Part shown: positions 25,441 through 33,233 of the stretch, piece by piece
How positions within the stretch are numbered: position 1 is the first letter of the stretch
Layout: each line of letters opens with the position of its first letter
Source of the DNA: Arthrobacter zhangbolii
GTDB taxonomy: Bacteria; Actinomycetota; Actinomycetes; Actinomycetales; Micrococcaceae
Reading direction: 5' to 3'
Assembly: GCF_022869865.1 (NCBI RefSeq)
Contig: NZ_CP094984.1
Span: forward strand, 3,100,001-3,164,000
DNA length: 64,000 nucleotides
Position numbers and translations under genes: made by a program
Notes under the pieces: generated by a model
The model's input: the letters and a program-made list of their open reading frames with translations, nothing else
What the model was told of the DNA's origin: nothing
Database searches by the model: none

Positions 25441-27141
25441 CTATGCGTCCTTCAGCAGGCTGTCGCGGACCTGCCGGCGCAGCACCTTGCCGAGCATGGA
25501 CTTGGGCAGCTCCTCGATGGCAAGGATCTTCCGCGGCACCTTGTAGGGGGTAAGCCGTTCCCGGCAGTAGGCGCGCAGGGCGGCCTCATCCAGTTCCGCA
25601 CCTTCCTGGAGTACGACGGCGGCCACCACCTGCTCGCCTCCGTCGGCGCGGGGCAGTCCCACGACGGCGGCGTCGAGGATGAGCTGGTGGGTGCGCAGCA
25701 CTTCCTCCACCTCCGTCGGGGAGACGTTGAACCCGCCGGTGATGATCAGTTCCTTGCGCCGGTCCACCACCTTCACAAACCCGTCCTCATCAACGGTGAC
25801 GATGTCCCCTGTCCGCAGCCAGCCGCCGTCGAGCAGTACCTCTGCGCTGCCTTCGGGATTGTTCCAGTATCCGGCGAACACCTGGGGTCCGCGGATCAGC
25901 AGTTCGCCGGGGGTGCCGGGATCCACATCGTTCTCCGGAGCTTCCGGATCCACCACGCGCATCTCGGTGCTGGGGAACGGAACGCCGATGGTGCCGTTGC
26001 GCCGGGAAGGGGCAAAGGGGTTGCCCAGTGCCACGGGCGAGGATTCGGTCAGGCCGTAGCCCTCCACCAGCAGCCCGCCGGAAACCTCTTCCCAAAGCTG
26101 CACCGTGGCTGCCGGCAGGGTCATGGCGCCGGAAATGGCGTAGCGGATGGTGGAGAGGTCCACACCGCGCTTCTTGGACTCCAGCGCGGTCTTTTCATAG
26201 ATGGGCGGCACGGCGCAGAAGACGGTGGGCTTGGACTTCTTCGCCGCGGTCATCACCAGATCCACATCGAACTTGGGGAAAAGCACCAGCCTCGAGCCGG
26301 TGAGCACGGAGAAGGTCAGGTACAGGGTGAGGCCGAAGGCGTGGAACATCGGCAGGACACCGTAGATGACTTCCTTGCCCTCCTGCGCTCCGTGCATCCA
26401 GGCCTTGCCCTGCAGGGCATTCGAGCGCAGGTTGAAGTGCGTGAGCATTACCCCCTTGGGCACACCGGTGGTGCCAGAGGTGTACTGCAGTGCCGCCAGG
26501 TCGGTGACCTTGGGGCGCGGATGGTCCTTCGCCAGCGGAGCGGTGTCCAGCAGCTCCTCCCAGGCCAGGGTGTTTTCCGTCTTCGCCGTCAGTCCCTGGC
26601 GGGTCCGGCGTACCGACGGCAGCGGCAGGGTCAGCGCCATCCGCTTCAGCCGCGGCATGGCCTTGGTGATGTTCACGGCCACGATGGTGTCCACAGCGAC
26701 GTCGTCCGGGAAGTCCTGGACCTTCTCCACCACCTTGTCCCACACGATGGCGACCTTGGCACCGTGGTTTTCGAACTGGTGGCGCAGTTCCCGCTCGGTG
26801 TACAGCGGGTTGTGGCCGACGACGACGGCGCCCAGGCGGAGCACGGCGTAGAACGCAATGAGGTACTGCGGGCAGTTGGGCAGGATGACGGCTACGCGGT
26901 GGCCCTTGCGCACACCCAGGCGGCGCAGGCCTTCGGCGGCCCGGTTGATCCGGTCGCCCAGCTCCTTGTAAGTGGTCTCAGCGCCGAAGAATTCCAGTGC
27001 CACCTTGCTGCCGAAACGGTCCACCGCGTCTTCCATCATGGCGGTGAGGGATTCCGTGGGCAGGTCAATCTGCGCCGGAACACCGCTCTGATAGTTCTTC
27101 ACCCACAGCGGTTCAGACACAGATTCGGCAGCAGCGGACAT
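25441..27141 (-). CDS. Long-chain fatty acyl-CoA ligase (FadD-like)
   Basis: 566 residues from the ATG at 27141, preceded by AAGGAG with seven bases of spacing. Adenylate-forming motifs: YTSGTTGVPKGVMLTHFN (A3), GYGLTESSPV (A5), WLRTGDIVTVDEDGFV (A7), VDRRKELIITGGFNVSPTEVE (A8) and LPKSMLGKVLRR (A10 Lys). The LTHFN and ELIITGGFNV forms point to the fatty-acid class rather than acetate or aromatic ligases. Cytoplasmic, a single gene with no beta-oxidation partners nearby, so activation of exogenous fatty acids is the safest reading. Confidence 0.94.
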   Translation of the reverse strand: MSAAAESVSEPLWVKNYQSGVPAQIDLPTESLTAMMEDAVDRFGSKVALEFFGAETTYKELGDRINRAAEGLRRLGVRKGHRVAVILPNCPQYLIAFYAVLRLGAVVVGHNPLYTERELRHQFENHGAKVAIVWDKVVEKVQDFPDDVAVDTIVAVNITKAMPRLKRMALTLPLPSVRRTRQGLTAKTENTLAWEELLDTAPLAKDHPRPKVTDLAALQYTSGTTGVPKGVMLTHFNLRSNALQGKAWMHGAQEGKEVIYGVLPMFHAFGLTLYLTFSVLTGSRLVLFPKFDVDLVMTAAKKSKPTVFCAVPPIYEKTALESKKRGVDLSTIRYAISGAMTLPAATVQLWEEVSGGLLVEGYGLTESSPVALGNPFAPSRRNGTIGVPFPSTEMRVVDPEAPENDVDPGTPGELLIRGPQVFAGYWNNPEGSAEVLLDGGWLRTGDIVTVDEDGFVKVVDRRKELIITGGFNVSPTEVEEVLRTHQLILDAAVVGLPRADGGEQVVAAVVLQEGAELDEAALRAYCRERLTPYKVPRKILAIEELPKSMLGKVLRRQVRDSLLKDA

Positions 27142-27327
27142 GGATAGGCTCCTTAGTTTGGCTAACAACGACTATATCGAGGCACCGCTTCCGGAGATAA
27201 AAAACGAGGCCGGGCCCACCCTGGTGCCCGCTTCCGGCGCAGATCACACCTGCTGTGGCGGAGAAGTGGCGCAGAAGTGGCGGAGAAGTGGCGCAGAAGC
27301 GCCGGGCTGGCGGCGCCGGGAGCCGGG

Positions 27328-27370
27328 CGGCTAGGCGTCCTGGCCGGCTAGGCGTCCTGGCCGGCTAGGC
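27328..27370. repeat. 17-bp tandem duplication covering the stop codon of the ATP-grasp gene
   Basis: cggctaggcgtcctggc occurs at 27328-27344 and 27345-27361, with a partial third copy to 27370. The stop codon (complement of 27348-27350) is inside the middle copy. Just upstream on the plus strand, 27255-27300 contains alternating GTGGCGGAGAA / GTGGCGCAGAA units. The two repeat types fill most of the 206-base gap. Confidence 0.9.
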
Positions 27371-28313
27371 CGGCGAGGTACCTGGCCAGCGCCCGCGGCG
27401 CGGACCGGGGTGCCACCGCCTCAACGGCGGCGTTGTAGTTGGTGTTGGTGTTCACGTCATAGGTGAGCAGCCGGCCGTCGGCCGCTTCGATGAATTCGAT
27501 GCCGCAGACCTCAATCCCGTTGCGCCGGGCGAAGTCCAGGTACTTGGCGATCACCGGCGAGTCGAAGTCCTCGCGCAGGCTGAACAGCTGGGTGTCTGCG
27601 TCGGGGGCGATGGTGGCCCCCGGGGGCATCACGGGCCGGCCGGTGACCGGGTCAATGGCGCAGGCGTCGGCCGGGCAAAGCTGGAAGCCGCCGCGGGCGG
27701 TATCCGCCCGGATCGCGTAAATGAACTCGCCGCCGACAATCTCCGCCCGGGTAATAAAGGGTTCGGCGGCAACAATGAATTCCTGGACCAGGGTGATGCC
27801 GTCCACAGGTTCCTCGAACTCCTCCGAGGCAACGTAATCCGCCAGCTCGCCGTGCGACTCGAACTTCCGCACCCCGAGGCCCTTGCCGCCCTGGTTGTGC
27901 TTGAGGATGAACGGGGCTTCAAATTCCTTCGCAGCCGCCAGGATCTGGTCGCGGCCCACCGCTGCCACGGTGCGCGGGGTGTCAATGCCCGCAGCGCGCA
28001 GCGCGGTCAGCTGGTCCACCTTGCTCATTTCCATCTCCAGCACGCGGCGGCCGTTCACCGTGCGTCGGCCGTGCGCCTCAAGCCAGGACAGCACGGAGCG
28101 GGCATAGTCCTTGGACAGCCCGTGGTCGCGGGTATGCGCGGAGGCACTGATCCGGGACCAGAAAATCCCTTCCGGCGGTACGGCGTCCAGGTCCAGCACC
28201 CCGTCGGTGAGCAGCCATTCCTCCACGTGGATCCCCTCTGCCTCGAAGGCGCGCGCAAAGGGCGGAAACCATTCGGGATTCTCATGCAGGGCATAAACCG
28301 TGGGGGTGCTCAT
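27348..28313 (-). CDS. ATP-grasp family ligase (RimK/glutathione-synthetase-like)
   Basis: 321 residues, joining a carboxylate to an amine or thiol through an acyl-phosphate. ATP-grasp landmarks: ILKHNQGGKGLGVRKF (about 138-153, the Lys-plus-Gly-rich loop), LVQEFIVAAEPF near 185, and the metal-binding end IEFIEAADGRLLTYDVNTNTNYN with the ED-like pair and two Asn. Family members include RimK-type modifying enzymes and peptide ligases. No neighbour hints at the substrate, so it is left as an unassigned ligase. No ribosome binding site of note before the ATG. The end of the gene lies in a tandem duplication. Confidence 0.88.
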   Translation of the reverse strand: MSTPTVYALHENPEWFPPFARAFEAEGIHVEEWLLTDGVLDLDAVPPEGIFWSRISASAHTRDHGLSKDYARSVLSWLEAHGRRTVNGRRVLEMEMSKVDQLTALRAAGIDTPRTVAAVGRDQILAAAKEFEAPFILKHNQGGKGLGVRKFESHGELADYVASEEFEEPVDGITLVQEFIVAAEPFITRAEIVGGEFIYAIRADTARGGFQLCPADACAIDPVTGRPVMPPGATIAPDADTQLFSLREDFDSPVIAKYLDFARRNGIEVCGIEFIEAADGRLLTYDVNTNTNYNAAVEAVAPRSAPRALARYLAGLAGQDA

Positions 28314-28449
28314 GGGGTTCGCTTTCGCCGGTGTACTCGTTGGTCCTGACGCGTCCCGGTGGGGCGCACCGCCACCCTAGGCCCGCCGTCGTTCTCCCGC
28401 CAGCCCGTGTGACGCTGCACGACGGCGGGGGCGGGCGCCCGGAAGCGGC

Positions 28450-29202
28450 CTAGCGTCCCCTGCCGGCGAGTTTGGCTACCAGCGTCTGCGGCGCCAGCTT
28501 GCTCACGGCCGCCACTACCCGGTACCGCCTGGAGGGGATGGACATACCCTTCCCGGCAAAGGCATCGGCGAGCCCCTCACGCACCACCTGCTCAACCTGC
28601 AGCCACATCCACTTGGGGTAGACGCTCTTGTCCATCTGCATGCGCTGGTGGAACTCGGTGTGCACAAATCCCGGGCACACGGCGGTGACGGTGATGCCGC
28701 GGTCCTTGTAGTAGATGTTGGCCCAGCGGCTGAAGTTGATCAGCCACGCCTTGGCGGCACTGTAGGTCCCGCGCGGCAGCAGGCCGGCAAGGGAGGCCAC
28801 GTTGATGATCCGGCCGCCGCCGCCCGCCTGCATGGCGTTCAGCGCCGCATGGCTGAGCTTCAACGGAGCCGTCACCAGCACATTGAGGTGGTCCACCTCG
28901 GCATCAAGGTCATTCCGGGCAAAGTCGTTCTTCAACCCGTAGCCGGCGTTGTTCACCAGGATCCGGACGTCGGGCTCCTGCACCCGCCGGGCCACGGCGG
29001 CCACGCCGTCCTCGGTGGAAAGGTCCGCCCCGATGTATTCCGTTTTTACCGAGTATTGCTCCGCGAGCCGTGCGGCGGCATCCGCCAGCCGCCCGGTGTC
29101 CCGGCCGGTGAGCACCAGGTTGTAGCCGCGTTCGGCCAGACGGCGGGCGAATTCCGCACCGATGCCGGAGGTTGCCCCTGTGATTACTGCTGTCTGCGTC
29201 AT
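28450..29202 (-). CDS. Short-chain dehydrogenase/reductase (classical SDR)
   Basis: 250 residues from the ATG at 29202, where similarity begins (MTQTAVITGATSGIGAEFAR). The 12 codons upstream do not look coding. NADP/NAD turn TGATSGIGAEF, NNAGYGLKN, catalytic Ser in VASLAGLLPRG and YSAAK give the full SDR tetrad. It resembles the YqjQ/DltE-type subgroup that acts on acyl or keto substrates. A C-terminal hydrophobic/basic end (VSKLAPQTLVAKLAGRGR) may associate with the membrane. Confidence 0.9.
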   Translation of the reverse strand: MTQTAVITGATSGIGAEFARRLAERGYNLVLTGRDTGRLADAAARLAEQYSVKTEYIGADLSTEDGVAAVARRVQEPDVRILVNNAGYGLKNDFARNDLDAEVDHLNVLVTAPLKLSHAALNAMQAGGGGRIINVASLAGLLPRGTYSAAKAWLINFSRWANIYYKDRGITVTAVCPGFVHTEFHQRMQMDKSVYPKWMWLQVEQVVREGLADAFAGKGMSIPSRRYRVVAAVSKLAPQTLVAKLAGRGR

Positions 29203-29316
29203 AGCCGCCACTTTGCTATGTCCCTGCAGCTTTGGCAACGCGGCAGGCTCCTTCCCGAACGGGCTTGCCGCCCTCCCGGCGCGGGCCTAGCGTGAAGAAA
29301 ACACCACCTGCCGGAA

Positions 29317-30036
29317 ATGGGCCCCATGCCGGAATCCGCCACCCCTCCAGGCCCCGTCCCCCCGCACGGATGGCGGGACCGCACCGATGCCGGCCGTCAG
29401 CTGGGCGCAGCGCTGACGGCCTATGCCGATGCACCCCAGCTGCTGGTGCTGGGCCTGCCCCGCGGCGGTGTGCCGGTGGCAGCGGAGGTGGCGGCCGCCC
29501 TGGACGCCCCGCTGGATGTGGTGGTGGTCCGCAAAATCGGATATGCGTTGCAGCCCGAGCTCGCCGCCGGGGCGGTCGCCGGGATAGCGGGAATCACCGG
29601 AGTGGTGCGGAACCATGACGTGCTTAGCTACTGGCGCAGCCGCAGCAGCCGGGCGGACACAATGTTTAAGGCTGCCGCCGAGGAAGAGCTGGCCGAAGTG
29701 CGGCGGCGGGAAGAGCTGTTCCGGCCCGGAACCCCGGTGCGGGCGGTGCCGGGGGCAACAGTGATCCTGGTGGATGACGGCCTGGCCACCGGCTCCACTA
29801 TGCGCGCGGCGCTGGGGGTGGTCCGCCGGCTGGCCCCGGCCTGGCTGGTGGCTGCCGCCCCCGTGGCCTGCGGCAGCGCAGCGGACATCCCGGCGTCGCT
29901 GGCCGACGACGTCGTGGTGCCGTGGGCACACAGCGGACTGGACGCCGTCGGACTGGCCTATGACAGTTTTCCGGAGACCACGGACGCGGAGGTCCGGGCC
30001 TTTCTGGGGGTGGGCGGACCTCCGTGGCTGCAGTAA
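29317..30036 (+). CDS. Type I phosphoribosyltransferase-fold protein
   Basis: 239 residues. PRPP-binding loop VILVDDGLATGSTMRAAL near residue 150. Upstream is the PPi-loop-like LGLPRGGVPVAAEVAAALD near 45-65. In this subgroup (COG1926-like) the enzyme is predicted, not proven, to transfer a phosphoribosyl group. An ATG at 29326 is an alternative start with GGAA eight bases before it. CCTAGCGT at 29287-29294 could supply the promoter. Overall length and motifs fit the family. Confidence 0.88.
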   Translation: MGPMPESATPPGPVPPHGWRDRTDAGRQLGAALTAYADAPQLLVLGLPRGGVPVAAEVAAALDAPLDVVVVRKIGYALQPELAAGAVAGIAGITGVVRNHDVLSYWRSRSSRADTMFKAAAEEELAEVRRREELFRPGTPVRAVPGATVILVDDGLATGSTMRAALGVVRRLAPAWLVAAAPVACGSAADIPASLADDVVVPWAHSGLDAVGLAYDSFPETTDAEVRAFLGVGGPPWLQ

Positions 30037-30076
30037 CTCTGGCCGCTGGGAACGCGCACGGGCAGACTGTCCGCTT

Positions 30077-30901
30077 ATGGAGACCCAGCAGAGCAGTGCA
30101 CAGCCGCGTCCGAACTTCTCCGGTGCCGGGTATGTCGCCCTGGGCAGCTCCTACGCTGCCGGCCCGGGGCTGGGGATTCCGGTCCCCCGCTCAGCGCCCG
30201 GCGCCCGCCGCACCGACGCGAACTATCCCCACCGCCTGGCGTCCGCGCTGGACCTGATGCTCACCGACGTCACCAGTTCCGGGGCGGTCACTGCGGACAT
30301 TCTCTACCGCCGGCAATACGGCCAACCGCCCCAGGCGGACGCGCTGACCCCGGACACGGACCTGGTCACCATCACTGTGGGCGGCAATGACATTGGCTAC
30401 GTCATGGGTCTGGTGGCCGCCGGTTTGCCGCCCGGTCCGGCCCGGCTCGCCGGGCTGGCAGGCGGACTGCAGCGGCTCGGCACCGGGGGCCTGGACCGGC
30501 AGCTGGTTCTGCTCGAAGCCTCCCTCACCATGGTGGGCGAACTGGTCCGCCGGCGCGCGCCGCGGGCACGGGTCCTTTTTGTCCAGTACCTTCCCGTGCT
30601 GCCGCCGGACCCCGTGGTCCGTGTGCCGCGGATGAGTACCCGGCAGGCAGCGTCCGGGCGGAGGTTCTTTACGCATCTGGCCGGTGCAACGGCGCGTGCG
30701 GCCGCGGCTACCGGGGCAACTCTGGTTCCGGTAGCCGCTGCGGGTGCGGACCACCATGCCTGGTCCGATGACCCCTGGACCACCGCGGGCATCCGTCCGC
30801 GGCCGGGCGGCCCGCTGCCCTTTCACCCAAACACGGAAGGCATGGCGGCCGTGGCCGCAATGATCGGGGCTGAGCTGACGGGTTCCGGCGCCGCTCCCTA
30901 G
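30077..30901 (+). CDS. SGNH/GDSL-type hydrolase
   Basis: 274 residues, cytoplasmic by lack of a signal peptide. SGNH blocks: ALGSSYAAGPG (nucleophile Ser, block I), TVGGNDIGYV (blocks II-III, Gly and Asn) and FHPNTEGMAA (block V, Asp replaced by Asn before the catalytic His region). The ATG at 30077 has CAGACT eight bases upstream. Members cleave esters of lipids, acyl-sugars or acetylated glycans. The substrate is unknown. Separated from the PRTase gene by 40 bases, in the same direction, so cotranscription is possible. Confidence 0.88.
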   Translation: METQQSSAQPRPNFSGAGYVALGSSYAAGPGLGIPVPRSAPGARRTDANYPHRLASALDLMLTDVTSSGAVTADILYRRQYGQPPQADALTPDTDLVTITVGGNDIGYVMGLVAAGLPPGPARLAGLAGGLQRLGTGGLDRQLVLLEASLTMVGELVRRRAPRARVLFVQYLPVLPPDPVVRVPRMSTRQAASGRRFFTHLAGATARAAAATGATLVPVAAAGADHHAWSDDPWTTAGIRPRPGGPLPFHPNTEGMAAVAAMIGAELTGSGAAP

Positions 30902-30979
30902 AGAAGCAGGGCGTGCCCGGCGGATACTTGAGGCGGGTCCAGCCGGTCCGTGGGGGCAATCTCTCTGGAGGTCCTAAGC

Positions 30980-31579
30980 ATGTCCGCATCAGGAAGCAGT
31001 TCATATCGTCAGGACAACGGGTTTGCATTGGACGCCCTGAATCTTGCCAGATCCGCCATCCGCGGGATCCGCATCGGGCTGGGAATCACCGGCCTGGTAT
31101 CCGTAATTCTTGGCCTGCTGGTCCTTTTCTGGCCCGGAGCGACACTGGAGGTCCTCGCTTTTCTCTTTGGGCTCTATTTCCTGGTTGCCGGCATTATCCG
31201 TGTGCTGCTGGGCATCTTTACCGGAATCGGCGTCGGCCTGAAGATCCTGAACATTCTTGTAGGGCTGGCCCTGCTGGTGGTTGGCGTTATTGCCATCCGG
31301 AATCCGGCGGCAACCCTGACTGCGCTCGCACTGCTGCTGGGCATCGCCTGGATCGTGGAGGGCGTCATGAGCCTGGCCGAGTCCGACCGCGGGGGCTCGC
31401 GCTGGTTCGCCATTGTGCTGGGCATCCTCAGCATCCTCGCCGGAATTGCGGTGCTGATCCTGCCGCTGGGCTCCCTTGCCGTGCTGGTGATTTACGGCGG
31501 CATTTTCCTGATCGTCCTTGGCGCCCTCCAGCTGATTCGGGCATTTACCTTCGGCCGCGGGCTGCCGCGCACGGCATAG
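30980..31579 (+). CDS. HdeD/DUF308 family membrane protein
   Basis: 199 residues starting at the ATG at 30980, with GGAGG nine bases upstream. Six membrane segments in three pairs, with the family motif FWPGATLEVLAFLFGLYFLV and pairs such as RLLLGIFTGIGV-like turns. HdeD-type proteins are associated with acid or general stress, with unknown biochemical role. The N-terminal 30 residues are Ser-rich and polar. Confidence 0.87.
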   Translation: MSASGSSSYRQDNGFALDALNLARSAIRGIRIGLGITGLVSVILGLLVLFWPGATLEVLAFLFGLYFLVAGIIRVLLGIFTGIGVGLKILNILVGLALLVVGVIAIRNPAATLTALALLLGIAWIVEGVMSLAESDRGGSRWFAIVLGILSILAGIAVLILPLGSLAVLVIYGGIFLIVLGALQLIRAFTFGRGLPRTA

Positions 31580-31645
31580 CCTGCCAGCCCCTGTCCCCGC
31601 GGTGCACACAGCATCCAGCGTTCTTACAGCAGACACCCAGCCGGT

Positions 31646-31663
31646 GTTAACACAGCGCTAACC
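31646..31663. promoter_or_regulatory. Possible nitrogen-regulator (GlnR-like) box upstream of amt
   Basis: TTAAC-N6-CTAAC (within 31647-31662) resembles the actinobacterial GlnR half-site pattern gTnAC-n6-GaAAC and lies about 205 bases before the amt start. It differs from the consensus at the first base of both half-sites. An AmtR-type box is the alternative and does not match. Confidence 0.3.
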
Positions 31664-31710
31664 TGCAGGCGCTGCCGCGCGTAACATCGGGCCGCCACCC
31701 TTGAGGGAGC

Positions 31711-31735
31711 GTCTCCGCCGCGGCTGCGGCGGGAC
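31711..31735 (+). terminator. Possible hairpin terminator after the HdeD-like gene
   Basis: GTC(t)CCGCCGC pairs with GCGGCGG-GAC around a GGCT loop, about 130 bases past the stop. Stable GC stem without a T-tract. It could equally be a leader structure of the amt transcript. Confidence 0.35.
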
Positions 31736-31866
31736 TGCCGGTCAGTAATGGGGGCTGATCCATCCCTTGACCCGCCGGCTGCACCTGCCCTTCCCTGAAT
31801 GCCTGGTCGGTGTTCCGGGGGGGGGCAGGTAAACAGCGGGCACCCGACCCGAACGGGAGTACCTCC

Positions 31867-33153
31867 ATGGACTCTGGAAACACGGCCTGGCTGCTGGCCA
31901 GTTCCGCGCTGGTCTGTCTGATGATCCCCGGCATCGCTTTTTTCTACGGCGGCATGGTGGGTTCACGGCGAATCCTGAACATGATGATGATGTGCTTTGG
32001 CGGAGCCAGCCTGGTAGCCGTCCTCTGGGTGCTGTACGGCTATTCCGCGGCCTTCGGCAACTCGCTGGGCGGGGTAGGGCTGCTGGGAAACCCGCTGGAG
32101 TTCTTCGGACTGTCCGAACTGCTCACCGAGGATCCCGCGGCATCCATCCCGCTGGCACTATTCGCCGCCTTCCAACTGATGTTCGCGTGCGTCACCACGG
32201 CCCTGGTGGCCGGGTCCGCCGCCGGGCGGATGAAGTTCGGCGCGTGGATGGTCTTCGCCGGCCTCTGGGCCTCGCTGGTCTATTTCCCGGTAGCGCACTG
32301 GGTCTTCGCATTCGACAATGCCGACGGAACGGTGACCGGCGGCTGGATTGCCAACCAGCTGGGCGCCATCGACTTTGCCGGCGGCACCGCGGTGCATTTG
32401 AACGCCGGGGTTGCCGCCCTGGCGCTGGCCCTGGTCCTGGGCCGGAGCAAGGGCTGGCCGCACTCACACGGCCAGCCGCACAGCCGGCCGCTGATCCTCC
32501 TCGGAGCCAGCCTGCTGTGGATCGGCTGGTACGGGTTCAACGCCGGGTCCGCGCTGAGCGCCGGGCACTCGGCCGCCGTCGTTTTCCTGAATACCGCCGT
32601 GGCCGCTGCGGCCGGCCTGCTCGGCTGGGCGCTGATGGAACGTATGCGCCTGGGCCGCTCCTCCAGCCTCGGAGCGGCATCCGGACTGATTGCCGCCCTC
32701 GTGGCCATCACCCCGGCCTGCGGTGCCGTCAGCCCGCTGGGCGCCGTAGCCATTGGGGCAATTGCCGGGCTGGTCTGCTCGCTGGCCATTGAGCTGAAGT
32801 TCCGGCTGGGCTTTGACGATTCCCTGGACGTGGTGGGGGTCCACGCCGTCGGCGGCCTGCTGGGCACTCTGCTGATCGGCCTGTTCGCCACCGACGCGGC
32901 ACCCAACGGGGTCAGCGGCCTGTTCTACGGCGGTGGTTTCTCGCTGCTGGGCATCCAGGCGCTGGCCTGCCTGGCGGTGCTGGTGTACTCGTTCGCGGTG
33001 ACCTGGCTGATTGCCAAGGTGCTGCAGCTGACCATCGGGCTGCGCATCCCGGAGGAGAGCGAACTCAAGGGCATTGACCTGATCGCCCACTCCGAATCCG
33101 CCTACCGCAATGACGAAGAACCCGTGGAACTCGGCGCACCGGCCCGCTCCTAG
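31867..33153 (+). CDS. amt: Ammonium transporter
   Basis: 428 residues, eleven predicted membrane helices, trimeric Amt/Mep family. Twin pore histidines are in FAGGTAVHLNAGVAAL and VVGVHAVGGLLG. The family signature DFAGGT is present. The N-terminal part (FYGGMVGSRRILNMMMM) gives the external gate region. GGGAG lies eight bases before the ATG at 31867. No glnK or glnD follows, which is the frequent partner arrangement in Actinobacteria, so this may be a stand-alone amt copy. A G9 run (31817-31825) and a weak GlnR-like box lie upstream. Confidence 0.95.
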   Translation: MDSGNTAWLLASSALVCLMIPGIAFFYGGMVGSRRILNMMMMCFGGASLVAVLWVLYGYSAAFGNSLGGVGLLGNPLEFFGLSELLTEDPAASIPLALFAAFQLMFACVTTALVAGSAAGRMKFGAWMVFAGLWASLVYFPVAHWVFAFDNADGTVTGGWIANQLGAIDFAGGTAVHLNAGVAALALALVLGRSKGWPHSHGQPHSRPLILLGASLLWIGWYGFNAGSALSAGHSAAVVFLNTAVAAAAGLLGWALMERMRLGRSSSLGAASGLIAALVAITPACGAVSPLGAVAIGAIAGLVCSLAIELKFRLGFDDSLDVVGVHAVGGLLGTLLIGLFATDAAPNGVSGLFYGGGFSLLGIQALACLAVLVYSFAVTWLIAKVLQLTIGLRIPEESELKGIDLIAHSESAYRNDEEPVELGAPARS

Positions 33154-33187
33154 CCTCCTCATAGGGCAGGCCGGTTCGCTGAAAGGA

Positions 33188-33222
33188 GGAACGGACGCAC
33201 CCTTCACGGGTGCGTCCGTTCC
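33188..33222. terminator. Strong bidirectional terminator between amt and the ThDP oxidase gene
   Basis: A perfect 15-bp stem (GGAACGGACGCACCC at 33188-33202, complement at 33208-33222) with a TTCAC loop lies between the convergent stops at 33153 and 33234. On the plus strand GTTATCC follows, and the leftward transcript meets TCCTTTC. Confidence 0.85.
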
Positions 33223-33233
33223 GTTATCCCGGC

